DNA of 64,000 nt from PHAA01 sp022706565 (GTDB lineage Bacteria; Bacillota; Syntrophomonadia; Syntrophomonadales; Syntrophomonadaceae): assembly GCA_040769385.1 (NCBI GenBank), contig JAXGLD010000002.1, positions 186,001 to 250,000 of the forward strand, read 5' to 3'. Under the pieces are notes generated by a model. The model saw only the letters and a list, made by a program, of their open reading frames with translations, was not told the DNA's origin and ran no database searches. A program made the position numbers and the translations under genes. Below, piece by piece: positions 43,807-54,160 of the stretch (position 1 is its first letter; each line of letters begins with the position of its first letter).

Positions 43807-43844
43807 AAAAAAAGTGGTTGTGGACAAATTCCTGGTCCAACCAC
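43807..43844 (-). terminator. Rho-independent terminator after murA
   Basis: On the minus strand GTGGTTGGAC, nine-base loop, GTCCACAACCAC, then TTTTTTTATGG. It splits the dcw cluster into an upstream mraZ-murA part and a downstream ftsQ-ftsZ part. Confidence 0.85.
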
Positions 43845-43886
43845 TAAATATCCAGTATAGTTGACTCTTCCAATTTCGCTCTATCA

Positions 43887-45140
43887 TCAGGAAGAGACAC
43901 GTTTTACATCTGCCCCCAGCTTAGCCAGCTTCTCGTGGATCTTCTCGTAGCCCCGGTCAATGTGCTCAAGCCGGCCAATGCGGGTTTCCCCCTGAGCATA
44001 AATGCCGGCCAGGATGAGAGCAGCTCCCGCCCGCAGGTCGGACGCTTCAACCGCTGCACCTTCCCAATCGCTCTTACCGTTTATGATGGCCACCCGCCCC
44101 TCCAGCTTGATGTCGGCACCCATACGGCGCAGCTCCGGCACATGCATGAACCGGTTTTCAAAAATGGTTTCCACGATAACGCTGGTTCCAGGCATGGTCG
44201 CCAGCAGTGCCATCATCTGGGCTTGCATGTCAGTTGGAAATCCGGGGTAAGGCATAGTCTTGACATCGGTAGGACGATAATGCGGTCTGCCTAGTATCCG
44301 GATGCCTCCCGACCAGGGAATAATTTCGACTCCCACCTCAGTAAGCTTGGCCATCAATGGCTGCAGGTGTTCTGTCACCACATTCTCGATCCAAACATCT
44401 CCACGGCTGATGGCTCCCGCCACCATATAAGTTCCCGCTTCTATACGGTCTGGTATGACAGTATGCTCTACGCTGCCCAACGACTTTACGCCTTCAATAC
44501 GGATAGTATCCAGGCCTGCACCTTTTACCCGCGCCCCCATGCGGTTGAGGAAATTTTGCAGATCCACAATCTCCGGTTCGCGGGCCGCATTTCTGATTAT
44601 CGTATTGCCAGGTGTCATGGCTGCCGCCATCATGATATTTTCTGTAGCTCCAACACTGGGGACATCCAGCATCACTTCTTTGCCCTGGGCAGAATCCGCC
44701 TTGCCGATCATCAGCCCATATTCTTCCGTAATCTGGTAACCCATGTGACGGAAACCTTTGATATGGAGGTCCATGGGCCGAGACCCTATAGCACAACCTC
44801 CCGGGTATGCGACCCGGGCACCCTTGAATCGGCCCAGCAGAGGTCCCATGACCAGGTTGGATGCCCTCATCCGCCTGGATATCTTCTCGGGAAGTTCGTT
44901 GCTGCATGCTGATCGGCCATCGATTATCAGAACATCGCCTTCCCTTTTCACTTTAGCACCTAACAGCTCCAGGACCTCCGACATGACGTTTATGTCATCC
45001 AGTTCCGGAACCCGGTTCAGGATTACTTCACCGCTGCACATCAGGCTGGCAGCCATAATCGGGAGGATGGCATTCTTGGAACCACTGATTTCCACCTGGC
45101 CTTTTAAGGCTTTGCCTCCCTTGACCAGTAATTTATCCAT
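43887..45140 (-). CDS. murA: UDP-N-acetylglucosamine 1-carboxyvinyltransferase
   Basis: First committed step of peptidoglycan synthesis: adds enolpyruvate to UDP-GlcNAc. It has 417 residues: GGKALKGQVEISGSKNAILPIMAASL at the N-terminus; the active-site loop is GGCAIGSRPMD, with the phosphoenolpyruvate- and fosfomycin-binding Cys at about residue 116; and FPTDMQAQMMALL follows later. It lies between murC and the ftsQ promoter. Confidence 0.97.
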   Translation of the reverse strand: MDKLLVKGGKALKGQVEISGSKNAILPIMAASLMCSGEVILNRVPELDDINVMSEVLELLGAKVKREGDVLIIDGRSACSNELPEKISRRMRASNLVMGPLLGRFKGARVAYPGGCAIGSRPMDLHIKGFRHMGYQITEEYGLMIGKADSAQGKEVMLDVPSVGATENIMMAAAMTPGNTIIRNAAREPEIVDLQNFLNRMGARVKGAGLDTIRIEGVKSLGSVEHTVIPDRIEAGTYMVAGAISRGDVWIENVVTEHLQPLMAKLTEVGVEIIPWSGGIRILGRPHYRPTDVKTMPYPGFPTDMQAQMMALLATMPGTSVIVETIFENRFMHVPELRRMGADIKLEGRVAIINGKSDWEGAAVEASDLRAGAALILAGIYAQGETRIGRLEHIDRGYEKIHEKLAKLGADVKRVSS

Positions 45141-45167
45141 TACTCTTCCTCCAATTAAACCATGGGC

Positions 45168-46541
45168 CTATTCCAATTCCCCGGCCAAATGAACGCCCAT
45201 CTTCCACACGTCGCCGGCACCCATGGTTATCAGCAGGTCATTACTCTTCAAGATGCTTTTTAGATATGCCTCGGCTTCTTCGAGGGTAGGAATATACTTG
45301 GCATTGCATCCGGATGCCAATGCCGCCTGATAAACCAGCTCCCCGGTTACATTTTCAATGGGGGTCTCCCCAGCTGAGTAGATATCAGTGATAACAACCA
45401 GATCAGCTTCGCGGAATGATTCGCCAAATTGTTCGTACAATAACTTGGTCCGAGTGTAACGGTGGGGTTGGAAAATCACCACCAGGCGATCCTGGTGGAA
45501 TTGTCTGGCCCCTCTGATAGTGGCCTTGATTTCGGTGGGATGGTGGGCATAATCATCTACTATGGTAATACCTTTGACCCGGGCTATAATCTGAAACCTC
45601 CGTTTGGCACCAGGAAAAGACTGCAGGGCTTTGGCCACCATGTTAAAATCCAGGCCGATCTCTACCGCTACGGCAACAGCCGCCACGGCGTTCAGAGCGT
45701 TGTGTTTACCGGGTATGGATAGTCTCATCGAGCCCAATCTTTCCTTGCCCCGGTATACATCAAAAGATGATCCCATACCCTCTGGCTCCCAATTGGTGAA
45801 GTAATAATCCAGACGATCATCGCTCTCACCATACATCAGGATCCGGGTAGGCAATTCGTCCCTCATCTGACGCAGTAACGGATCCCCACCATATATCACA
45901 GCAAAACCGGACGGCATGATTTGCCCCAGGAATTGCCGGAAAGCCGCTTGCAGTCTATCCATCGACTGATAAAAATCGAGATGGTCATTTTCTATATTGG
46001 TCACAATCGCTGCGTAGGGTTTGATGTCCAAGAAGGATGCATCACTCTCGTCGGCTTCTGCCACAAAATAGTCGTTGGCGCCTAGCCGCGCATGTAATTG
46101 AGTACCTTGTATCTCCCCGCCCACGATCATGGTGGGATCCAGACCGCAGCCCGCCAGAGCGGAATACAACATGGAAGTGGTGGTGGTCTTGCCATGGGCG
46201 CCGGCTACGGCCAGACCCAAGTGCTCGTTGACCATGCGAGCCAACATCTGCCCCCTCTTGATTACCGGTATCTGAAGAGCCCTGGCAGTTGTTACTTCAA
46301 TATTGTCAGCTGGGATAGCCGAGGAGATGACCACCAGATCTATCCCTTCCTGCAGGTTGGCCGCGGAGTGGCCCTGGTATATGGTCACTCCGATTTCTTC
46401 TAACTGGGTGGTAATGCTGGTGGTATTCAGATCCGAGCCGCTTACCCGGACCCCCTGCTCTCTAAGCACGCGGGCAATCCCACTCATGCCCGCACCTCCT
46501 ACCCCAACCATATGCACCCAGGACCCGGATTCGGTGGTCAT
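45168..46541 (-). CDS. murC: UDP-N-acetylmuramate--L-alanine ligase
   Basis: Adds L-Ala to UDP-MurNAc. From the ATG at 46541, after AAGGAG, it has 457 residues. GVGGAGMSGIARVL lies near the N-terminus, the ATP loop AGAHGKTTTTSML at about 105, ENDHLDFY, PGKHNALNAVAA and DDYAHHPTEI follow. It is separated from murG by about 130 bp that contains no confident promoter, though a TACTATAAA-like element lies near 46585. Confidence 0.97.
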   Translation of the reverse strand: MTTESGSWVHMVGVGGAGMSGIARVLREQGVRVSGSDLNTTSITTQLEEIGVTIYQGHSAANLQEGIDLVVISSAIPADNIEVTTARALQIPVIKRGQMLARMVNEHLGLAVAGAHGKTTTTSMLYSALAGCGLDPTMIVGGEIQGTQLHARLGANDYFVAEADESDASFLDIKPYAAIVTNIENDHLDFYQSMDRLQAAFRQFLGQIMPSGFAVIYGGDPLLRQMRDELPTRILMYGESDDRLDYYFTNWEPEGMGSSFDVYRGKERLGSMRLSIPGKHNALNAVAAVAVAVEIGLDFNMVAKALQSFPGAKRRFQIIARVKGITIVDDYAHHPTEIKATIRGARQFHQDRLVVIFQPHRYTRTKLLYEQFGESFREADLVVITDIYSAGETPIENVTGELVYQAALASGCNAKYIPTLEEAEAYLKSILKSNDLLITMGAGDVWKMGVHLAGELE

Positions 46542-46672
46542 CAACTCATCTCCTTCGATCATAAAACGTCTTATGATTCACTTTATAGTATGCACAATTA
46601 ATAGGAGTGGTTACATCCCGCTCAACTAGCTTGTCCCAATCGTACAACGTGAGACAGTATAAATTTAGCCGT

Positions 46673-47755
46673 TTATAATGACAGGATCTCGTCAGCAATG
46701 TCTTTCAGGGCATTAGGTCGAGCTTCCTTAAGCATATTCTGCCCCATCTCTGTCAATTTGCCCGGTTCCTTCCTTAGCTTCTCCACAATCTTGTAAAGGC
46801 TGTCGCCATCCAGGAATTCGTCGATTATCATTTCAGCCGCCTTTTTCTCCACCAGTGCCCGGGCATTCTTCTCTTGATGGTTTTCGGCTGCATATGGATA
46901 TGGGATAAATATGGCCGGTAAACCCAGCAGTTCCAATTCACAGACCGTGCTGGCCCCAGCCCGGCATACTGCCAGATGGGCGGCGGCCAGGGCGTTCTCC
47001 ATATCGAATTTATATGGGACCATTTCCAATCCGCATTTTAGCGCTTTCACATCGACTCTTTTTTCCAAAGCCTGTTTCATTTCTTCATAACCGGCTTCAC
47101 CAGTTATCCAGATAAAATTGATTTCAGTATTCCGATACCGGTCAATGACCGGTACCATGGCCTGATTGATACTGTTGGATCCCAGACTGCCACCAAAAGC
47201 CAACAGCGTGAACCGTCCGGAGGGCCTGGAAACCTTGCCGTACATCGACAGTATTTCAGGGCGCACCGGCAAACCCGTTACTTTAATATTGGAACCGTCC
47301 AGATACTGGCCGGCCTCGGGAAATGTCAGCAATACCCGGTCCACCCTCTTGGCGAGGTTGCGGTTGGCCAGCCCGGGAATAGCGTTTTGCTCATGGATCA
47401 CCGTACGAACATCCATAAACGTCCCCGAAAAAACCACCGGGAATGATACATACCCACCGGTACCTACGATGATATCGGGATGAAAGTCTTTGATAATCTC
47501 ACGGGCTTGCAGGAAACTGGCCGGGAACTTGAGGAGGGTTTTACTCGATTTGAGCATCGAGGAGCGGTCAATACCAGTAATGTCAATGGTTCTGAAAGGA
47601 ATCCCGGTGCGAGGTACTATTCGGTTCTCCAGCCCCTTGGCGGTTCCTACATAGAGCAATTGCAGGTCCGGAAGCCTGCTTTTCAACTCGCTGGCGATAG
47701 CCAGAGCCGGATAGATATGACCACCGGTCCCTCCGCCGGTTAGGATAACTCTCAA
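46673..47755 (-). CDS. murG: UDP-GlcNAc:lipid I N-acetylglucosaminyltransferase
   Basis: Membrane-associated glycosyltransferase that makes lipid II. It has 360 residues: GGTGGHIYPALAIA at the N-terminus, HEQNAIPGLANR (about 122), FGGSLGSNSINQ (about 190) and the sugar-nucleotide block CRAGASTVCELELLGLPAIFIPYPYAAENHQEKNA, read here in short segments. It lies 15 bp after ftsW. Confidence 0.97.
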   Translation of the reverse strand: MRVILTGGGTGGHIYPALAIASELKSRLPDLQLLYVGTAKGLENRIVPRTGIPFRTIDITGIDRSSMLKSSKTLLKFPASFLQAREIIKDFHPDIIVGTGGYVSFPVVFSGTFMDVRTVIHEQNAIPGLANRNLAKRVDRVLLTFPEAGQYLDGSNIKVTGLPVRPEILSMYGKVSRPSGRFTLLAFGGSLGSNSINQAMVPVIDRYRNTEINFIWITGEAGYEEMKQALEKRVDVKALKCGLEMVPYKFDMENALAAAHLAVCRAGASTVCELELLGLPAIFIPYPYAAENHQEKNARALVEKKAAEMIIDEFLDGDSLYKIVEKLRKEPGKLTEMGQNMLKEARPNALKDIADEILSL

Positions 47756-47769
47756 AATCGATTCCTCCC

Positions 47770-48870
47770 TCAGGTTTGTGTGCTGTAACGCGAGATATTA
47801 AGCAACAGGCCTACCATAATCATGGTAAACAACAGTGACGTACCCCCATAGCTTAAAAACGGCAGAGTTATACCCGTTACCGGTAAGGCCCCGGAAACTA
47901 CCGCTATGTTTATTATAGCCTGAAATACGATTATGGTTGTAAGCCCTGCTGCCATTAGTCTAGAGCAATTATCTGGGGCGTTTATTGCAATTTTATACCC
48001 TCGCCATGCAAAAAGCAAAAACAGGGTCACCACCACGCTGCAGCCGATAAAACCAAGTTCTTCCCCAAGGATGGCAAAAATAAAGTCGGTATGCTGCTCA
48101 GGCAGGTAGAAAAACTTCTGCCGGCTTCGTCCCAAACCCATGCCAAACAATCCGCCAGAACCTAACGCGTACAGGGATTGAATCGTCTGAAATCCCTCAT
48201 CACTGGCATATTTCCAAGGATTCAGGAAAGCTACCACCCGTTCCATACGGTAAGGGGCAACGGCGATAGCTGCTACTACTGCACCCAGACCTGATAGCAT
48301 TATGGCCCCCAGATGCGACCATTGTGCCCCTGCCACCAACAACATAAAGAATACGGTAGCCGCAATCGTAAAAGCAGTGCCTAGATCAGGCTGGAGCATG
48401 ATAAGCCCGCATACAAGCATTACCATGACTAGGAAAGGCAAAACCCCGGCGGTGAAAGAGGAAATCCGATCCAGTTTGGTGTCCATCGCCTTGGCCAGGA
48501 ACATGACCAGGGCTACTTTGGCCAATTCGGACGGGGAAAAACTCATAAAACCCAAATCAAACGAACGGCTGGAGCCTTTTACTTCAGTCCCTAAAGGGGT
48601 CACAACCAAGATCAACAACACCACTGCCAGAACCGTCAAAGGGATTGCAAAATCACGTAACCTAGAGAAGTTTATTTTCATGGTAATTGCCATAGCCACA
48701 AGACCGATGACTGCCCATAGCAACTGCTTTTTAAAAAAATAGTATGGATCCCCATAATTCACATTGGCGGTAACCGCACTGGAACTGAACACCATAACCA
48801 ATCCAATTCCCAGCAGAGTCAAGGCCGAGATAAACAAAATAAAATCAGGCGGCCCCTTTTTTAGCCTCAT
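47770..48870 (-). CDS. ftsW: SEDS family glycosyltransferase FtsW (or SpoVE)
   Basis: Polymerises septal peptidoglycan with its partner class B PBP. It has 366 residues and about ten membrane helices. SEDS signatures include MVFSSSAV near the N-terminus, LSPSELAKVALVMFLA here as FSPSELAKVA (about residue 112), ERVVAFLNPW (about 210), LPEQHTDFIFAILGEELGF, and FLSYGGTSLLFTM near the end. In sporulating relatives the gene at this place may be spoVE; sequence alone does not decide. Confidence 0.94.
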   Translation of the reverse strand: MRLKKGPPDFILFISALTLLGIGLVMVFSSSAVTANVNYGDPYYFFKKQLLWAVIGLVAMAITMKINFSRLRDFAIPLTVLAVVLLILVVTPLGTEVKGSSRSFDLGFMSFSPSELAKVALVMFLAKAMDTKLDRISSFTAGVLPFLVMVMLVCGLIMLQPDLGTAFTIAATVFFMLLVAGAQWSHLGAIMLSGLGAVVAAIAVAPYRMERVVAFLNPWKYASDEGFQTIQSLYALGSGGLFGMGLGRSRQKFFYLPEQHTDFIFAILGEELGFIGCSVVVTLFLLFAWRGYKIAINAPDNCSRLMAAGLTTIIVFQAIINIAVVSGALPVTGITLPFLSYGGTSLLFTMIMVGLLLNISRYSTQT

Positions 48871-48873
48871 TGT

Positions 48874-50265
48874 TTACCCCCCTTTGGAATCATGCCCTGT
48901 TTCCCCCTCAATCAATCTGGCTACTTCTTGACAGAAGAGGTCTCCCCTGTGTTCATAGCTGGCAAACATATCCCAACTCGCACAGGCCGGGGAAAGCAAA
49001 ACCACATCCCCGGGAACGGCTAACTGGCTGGCCCTTTCCACCGCAGCGACTAAATCATCTACCTCATATATATTCCTGAAGCCCTGTTCCATTACCGCAG
49101 TTTTTAGCATACCCTTAGCTTCACCGAGCAGTACCAGGGCTTTGATCCGGGAGGCCATTAGCCTGGCAACTCCCGAATAATCCCCACCTTTGGCGCGCCC
49201 CCCGGCAATAAGCACAATCGGTTCCGAAAATGCTTCCAATGCTTTTATGGTGGAATCCGGGTTGGTTCCTTTAGAATCATTGATATAAAGCACTCCCCTG
49301 TGAGAGGCTACTTGCTCCAACCGGTGTCTAACCCCGGTGAATCTGTTCAGTGCCCGACTGATCGAATCTTCCCGGACTCCAGCGGACCAGGCCATTGCTA
49401 CCGCACAGAGAATGTTCTCCAGGTTGTGTTTACCCCTCAGGCCAACGCCTTCCAGTGAAGCAATCAACTGCCTGGTCCCATTCCCAGCAAGAAATACCTT
49501 GTTATCCTCTACAAAGAAGCCCTCTGTCAGTGCCCGTTCGGCAGAAAAGAATACAATGCGGGATTCGGCAGTTTGACTGAAGGAACGAACCATTTCATCT
49601 TCATAATTGAGAATGAGATAATCGCTGCTGTCCTGCCGGCGGAAGACCATACCTTTGATCCGGGCATACTCCGCCATAGATTTGTGCCGGTCCAGATGAT
49701 CAGGAGTGAGATTTAATATCCCGGCAACATGAGGTTTAAATGTATCTACGGTCTCCAACTGAAAACTGGAGACTTCCACCACCAATTCGCCCGATGGCAA
49801 ATCATCAACCAAACTGCACAACGCGGTCCCGATGTTTCCACCTACCGCCGAGACTCTGCCATCCTGCTCCAGGATGAAATGCAGCAGAGCGGTAGTAGTG
49901 GTTTTGCCATTGGTTCCAGTGATGGCATATACCTCGACCGCAGGCGACTTGAGTTGGAAAGCCAGTTCCATCTCCCCTATTATTGGTATGGCAACTGACT
50001 TGGCCATCTTGACGATTTCGGTATCCATCGGGACCCCTGGACTCACCACAATTAAATCCCAGTCCTGCTTGGCCAGAGGTGGAAGTTCGCCGGCATACAT
50101 GGAAATATTAAGCCTTTCCAGTTGCTCAGCCCCGGTTCTAATCAGGGCTCGTTCCTTGGCGTCATAAGCCCCCACGACCGCCCCGCGTCTATTTAAAGCC
50201 ACTGCGGCAGCCAGGCCGCTGCGGGCTATGCCTATAATCAAAATTCTTTTTCCCGTAAAAGACAT
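48874..50265 (-). CDS. murD: UDP-N-acetylmuramoylalanine--D-glutamate ligase
   Basis: Adds D-Glu to UDP-MurNAc-L-Ala. It has 463 residues: GIARSGLAAAVALNRRG at the N-terminus, VSPGVPMDTEIV, the ATP loop GTNGKTTTTALL (about residue 116), NLTPDHLDRHKSMAEYA, GKHNLENILCA and NDSKGTNPDSTIKAL. It starts 11 bp after mraY and ends 3 bp before ftsW. Confidence 0.97.
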   Translation of the reverse strand: MSFTGKRILIIGIARSGLAAAVALNRRGAVVGAYDAKERALIRTGAEQLERLNISMYAGELPPLAKQDWDLIVVSPGVPMDTEIVKMAKSVAIPIIGEMELAFQLKSPAVEVYAITGTNGKTTTTALLHFILEQDGRVSAVGGNIGTALCSLVDDLPSGELVVEVSSFQLETVDTFKPHVAGILNLTPDHLDRHKSMAEYARIKGMVFRRQDSSDYLILNYEDEMVRSFSQTAESRIVFFSAERALTEGFFVEDNKVFLAGNGTRQLIASLEGVGLRGKHNLENILCAVAMAWSAGVREDSISRALNRFTGVRHRLEQVASHRGVLYINDSKGTNPDSTIKALEAFSEPIVLIAGGRAKGGDYSGVARLMASRIKALVLLGEAKGMLKTAVMEQGFRNIYEVDDLVAAVERASQLAVPGDVVLLSPACASWDMFASYEHRGDLFCQEVARLIEGETGHDSKGG

Positions 50266-50276
50266 TAGTTTTTCCC

Positions 50277-51251
50277 CTATCCGATATTTCTAAATCCCAA
50301 TAAGCCTATCATTACAAATGATGCCGACAAGACATAAAACAAATATACTACTTTGGTCTCTGGCATGCCTTTCAACTCGAAATGGTGGTGCAAAGGCGCC
50401 ATCAGAAATACGCGCCTCCGGGTGGCCTGAAAAGATATTACCTGAATAATCACACTCAAAGTCTCGATTACATATACGCCAGCCAGAACAATCAGCGCGA
50501 TTTCACTATGGGTCATGGCCGCAACCGAAGCCACTCCGGCACCTAAGGCCATTGAGCCGGTGTCGCCCATAAATACCCGCGCCGGGTGGCGGTTAAAAAA
50601 CAAGAATCCCAGGCAGGCTCCCGCCAACGCACCGCAATAAATCAAGAGATTGCCATGATTGGACATTATGCAGACGATTGCCAAGCCCAGCACAATGAAA
50701 AAGGTAACCCCGGCTGCCAGACCATCCAGCCCGTCGGTCAGATTGGCCCCGTTGGCTGACGATATGAGCACTAGAACCACAAAGGGGAGGTAAAGCCAAC
50801 CCATTTCCAGAACAAATCCCGAAAACGGGATGACTATTTCCGTCCCTCGTTCCAACACAAACATCAACAGCAGGCCGAATATGGAGCTGATTAAAATCTG
50901 CAGGCCCAGTTTTTCCCGCGCCCTCAGCCCCAAGGATCTCTTCAGCACTACTTTAATATAATCATCCCAAAAACCTATTCCGCCAAAGCATAGGGTTATA
51001 AGCACTGCGATGAGGACTTCACGGCTGCTGCCCGCGAATAGAAAGCTGGCCACCATTACCGCAGTGATGATTACTATCCCGCCCATGGTAGGCGTACCTG
51101 CCTTGACATAGTGATTGCGGGGACCATCCTCCCTGATACTCTGTCCCACTTTCAGGCGCCTCAGGAATGGAATCATGAAAGGACCCATGGATAAAGCAAT
51201 GACGATAGCCACAGCCGCAGCCCAACCCGCATTTATTATGTAATCGTGCAT
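50277..51251 (-). CDS. mraY: Phospho-N-acetylmuramoyl-pentapeptide transferase
   Basis: Makes lipid I from UDP-MurNAc-pentapeptide and undecaprenyl phosphate. From the ATG at 51251, after GGAGGC, it has 324 residues and about ten membrane helices. Signatures are GTPTMGGIVI, FWDDYIKV, ANLTDGLDGLAAG with the catalytic Asp pair, FMGDTGSMALG and PLHHHFELKG. A longer in-frame start (51368) lies inside murF and adds 39 unrelated residues. Confidence 0.97.
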   Translation of the reverse strand: MHDYIINAGWAAAVAIVIALSMGPFMIPFLRRLKVGQSIREDGPRNHYVKAGTPTMGGIVIITAVMVASFLFAGSSREVLIAVLITLCFGGIGFWDDYIKVVLKRSLGLRAREKLGLQILISSIFGLLLMFVLERGTEIVIPFSGFVLEMGWLYLPFVVLVLISSANGANLTDGLDGLAAGVTFFIVLGLAIVCIMSNHGNLLIYCGALAGACLGFLFFNRHPARVFMGDTGSMALGAGVASVAAMTHSEIALIVLAGVYVIETLSVIIQVISFQATRRRVFLMAPLHHHFELKGMPETKVVYLFYVLSASFVMIGLLGFRNIG

Positions 51252-51265
51252 CCTTTGCCTCCGAA

Positions 51266-52648
51266 TCAGGCAGGGATCAGCCATCCCTGTAATATTTCTT
51301 CCATGCGCATGCCGCGTGAACCCTTGAATAAAACTACATCGCGGCGGCTCACATTCCTTCTCAGCCATTCCAGGGCGTCTTCCCGCCTGGTGAAGCTTAC
51401 TACCCGTTCCGCAGGGAGCCCGGCCTCTATGGCGCCCTCAGCAATATATGCTGCCCGCTCCCCAAGCGTTACGATCAGATCCATATTAAGCTGGGCGGCC
51501 CGGCGCCCTACCAACAAATGGCCTTCCTTCTCGAAATCTCCCAGCTCCAGCATATCCCCCAGTGTTGCCACTGCACGGCGATTCATGCTTATCTCCCGGC
51601 AAACCTCGATGGCAGCTGTCATCGATACCGGATTGGCATTGTATGTATCGTTGATGACCGCCCCGCCTTCCGGCAATTCGATGATATTGAGCCGGTTTTC
51701 AGCGGTCTGGTAAGAACTAAGGCCCTGATGGATGATTGCGGGACTGACTCCCAGCAAAATGGCACACCCGACCGCAGCAGCCAGGTTGGGAGCCAATTGC
51801 GGGGCCGGCAGAGGGAAATAGAAATCATGTTTCTGGCCCCATAAACTGAGCGAGATGTTTATTCCCGCCCCCGATTTGGCAACCTGGATTATGCGTACAT
51901 CACAACCATCATTATAACCAAAGGTGTGCTTTATGCAGGGATATTTCTGAGCGGCTTCAAGCAGATAATGATTATCCCCGTTCATCAACACAAATTTGTC
52001 CGGGGATATGAATTCCAACACTTCACACTTGGCCGCGGCTATGTTCTCTAGGCTCCCCATGGTCTCTAAATGTACGGCTTCCACATTGGTTATGATAGCG
52101 TGAGTAGGTCTTAGAATAGCAGACAGACGGGCAATCTCTCCCCTGGCCCGCATGGCCAGTTCTACTACCGCGGCCTGATGGCTGTCATTCAGGCTTAGAA
52201 GGGTCAAGGGCAGGCCTATTTCATTATTAAAGTTGCCTGGGGTTTTCAAGGTGTTATAGACTGGCGCCAAGCAGGCGGCCAGCATGTCCTTGGTGGTAGT
52301 CTTTCCGACACTGCCAGTAACGGCCACAACGGGAATGTCAAACCGGTGCCGGAAACCAGCAGCCAGACTTTGCAAGGCTTGTAAGGTATCACGCACGACT
52401 ATGACCGCAGTGCTCCCAAAGGAGGATATTTTGTCGGGCTTGGAGACGACTACAGCAGCAGCGCCGGTTTCAATTAGCTGGTTTACGTAATCATGACCAT
52501 CAAAGTTTTCGCCCTCAAGGGCAAAAAACACCTGTTTCGGGTCATAGCGGCGGGAATCGGTGCTGATGCCTTCAACCCAGGCGTTCACGTCACCGGATAA
52601 CAGGGTACCCTGAACGCTTTCCAGGATATACTTCAGGCTTAACCACAT
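51266..52648 (-). CDS. murF: UDP-N-acetylmuramoyl-tripeptide--D-alanyl-D-alanine ligase
   Basis: Adds the D-Ala-D-Ala dipeptide to the wall precursor. It has 460 residues: N-terminal ISTDSRRYDPKQVFFALEGENFDGHDYV, ATP loop GSVGKTTTKDMLAA (about residue 111), TPGNFNNEIGLPLTLL, and NDTYNANPVSMTAAIE. Its start overlaps the murE stop by 10 bp. Confidence 0.97.
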   Translation of the reverse strand: MWLSLKYILESVQGTLLSGDVNAWVEGISTDSRRYDPKQVFFALEGENFDGHDYVNQLIETGAAAVVVSKPDKISSFGSTAVIVVRDTLQALQSLAAGFRHRFDIPVVAVTGSVGKTTTKDMLAACLAPVYNTLKTPGNFNNEIGLPLTLLSLNDSHQAAVVELAMRARGEIARLSAILRPTHAIITNVEAVHLETMGSLENIAAAKCEVLEFISPDKFVLMNGDNHYLLEAAQKYPCIKHTFGYNDGCDVRIIQVAKSGAGINISLSLWGQKHDFYFPLPAPQLAPNLAAAVGCAILLGVSPAIIHQGLSSYQTAENRLNIIELPEGGAVINDTYNANPVSMTAAIEVCREISMNRRAVATLGDMLELGDFEKEGHLLVGRRAAQLNMDLIVTLGERAAYIAEGAIEAGLPAERVVSFTRREDALEWLRRNVSRRDVVLFKGSRGMRMEEILQGWLIPA

Positions 52649-54117
52649 TGATTCATTTTCCCTTTCAGAAATTCAGCTACTACTAAACGGTCATCAAAAT
52701 CAAGCACCTGGTCCTTGACCAGTTGGTAGGTTTCATGCCCCTTGCCCGCAATGATAATCAGATCGCCCTTTTTGGCCAGACAGATGGCTTGATGAATGGC
52801 CTCGCGCCGATCAATGATCTTGGCATAATGGGAGTTCTCCACTTCCTCCAGACCGGGAATAATATCGTCGATAATTGCTTCCGGTTCCTCACTGCGCGGA
52901 TTATCCGAGGTAACGATACAAAAATCGCTGTATTGAGCTGCGATCCTGCCCATCTGGGGCCGCTTGGTTCGGTCGCGGTCACCACCACAGCCAAACACGG
53001 TTATTAAACGGTTCTGAAGTATCTCTCGGGCCGTCTTGAGTATGTTCTCCAGTCCATCCGGGGTATGGGCATAGTCGACAATAACCGTGAAATCCTGGCC
53101 ACAGTCAACCTGTTCAAAGCGTCCGGCGACTCCGGCGACTTTGTTCAGGGCAGCGGCGATCACATCGGAGCTTATACCCTCTTTCAAAGCGAAGGCGATG
53201 GCAGCTAAAGCATTGTAAATACTGAACCGGCCAATCAGCTTCATGTCAATGTCAAACCGGTCCCCCTGGTATAATACCGAAAAATGGCTGCCCTTTAAAC
53301 TAAACCTTATATCGACGGCTTGAACCATGGCCTCATTACCAATGCCATAAGTGATGCAGTCTCCGGTGTTGGCCCGGATAAAATCGCCGGCAGCGGGATC
53401 ATCGGCATTGATCACTGCGAACTGACCCTGGCCAGGATTGAGCTTGCCAAACAGCTTCAGTTTGGATTCCTTGTAGCTTTCCATGCTGCCATGGTAATCA
53501 AGATGATCCTGGGTTAAATTGGTGAAAACAGCACAGTAGAACTGCAGCTGATCCACCCGGCCCAAATCCAGAGCATGGGAGGAAACCTCCATGACCACGT
53601 ATTGACCTGATTCGCGCCGCACATAGTCCAAGAATTCCTCGATGTCTACTGATTCAGGGGTGGTATTGCTGAATACCTTCTCATAATCTCCCAGACGCGA
53701 ATATAGGGTTCCCATTATTCCTGCTTTACAGCCCCACTCTTCCAGAATAGCCTTTATCAGATGGGTGGTGGTGGTTTTGCCGTTGGTTCCGGTTACTCCT
53801 ATCAGTTTGAAATGACGGGACGGATGCCCATAGTAATTGGCGGCCGCCACCGGCATTGCCCGGCGGCTGTCGCCCACCTGCACGACGGCCATGCTTGGAG
53901 GAACATCGACCTTCTTTTCAACTAGCACGGCTACCGCGCCACGACCGGCCGCTTGTTCAATATAATCATGGCCATCGGTCTTTAATCCCGGAATGCAGAT
54001 AAATAGATCACCCGGTTTGGTCTTCCTGGAATCAAAACTGATTCCTTCGATCTCCTGGTCCAAGGATCCGTTGAGCAACTGATATTCCAATCCTTGGAGC
54101 ACCGCTTCCAATTTCAA
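52639..54117 (-). CDS. murE: UDP-MurNAc-tripeptide synthetase (meso-diaminopimelate ligase)
   Basis: Adds the third residue to the stem peptide. It has 492 residues: GISFDSRKTKPGDLFICIPG, ATP loop GTNGKTTTTHLI (about residue 110), TPESVDIEEFL, DYAHTPDGLENIL and the residue-3 specificity motif SDNPRSEEPEAI. DNPR at this place marks meso-diaminopimelate ligases, so the wall is probably of the A1gamma type. It overlaps murF by 10 bp and lies 43 bp after the PBP gene. Confidence 0.97.
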   Translation of the reverse strand: MKLEAVLQGLEYQLLNGSLDQEIEGISFDSRKTKPGDLFICIPGLKTDGHDYIEQAAGRGAVAVLVEKKVDVPPSMAVVQVGDSRRAMPVAAANYYGHPSRHFKLIGVTGTNGKTTTTHLIKAILEEWGCKAGIMGTLYSRLGDYEKVFSNTTPESVDIEEFLDYVRRESGQYVVMEVSSHALDLGRVDQLQFYCAVFTNLTQDHLDYHGSMESYKESKLKLFGKLNPGQGQFAVINADDPAAGDFIRANTGDCITYGIGNEAMVQAVDIRFSLKGSHFSVLYQGDRFDIDMKLIGRFSIYNALAAIAFALKEGISSDVIAAALNKVAGVAGRFEQVDCGQDFTVIVDYAHTPDGLENILKTAREILQNRLITVFGCGGDRDRTKRPQMGRIAAQYSDFCIVTSDNPRSEEPEAIIDDIIPGLEEVENSHYAKIIDRREAIHQAICLAKKGDLIIIAGKGHETYQLVKDQVLDFDDRLVVAEFLKGKMNQCG

Positions 54118-54160
54118 GGCCCCGCCCCCTCTCTCATTTCAATTGGCTGCTGCCGATAAC

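Noticed and set aside
44367..44912. 181-codon plus-strand open frame
   Set aside because: Antisense to murA; composition reflects the complementary codon pattern.
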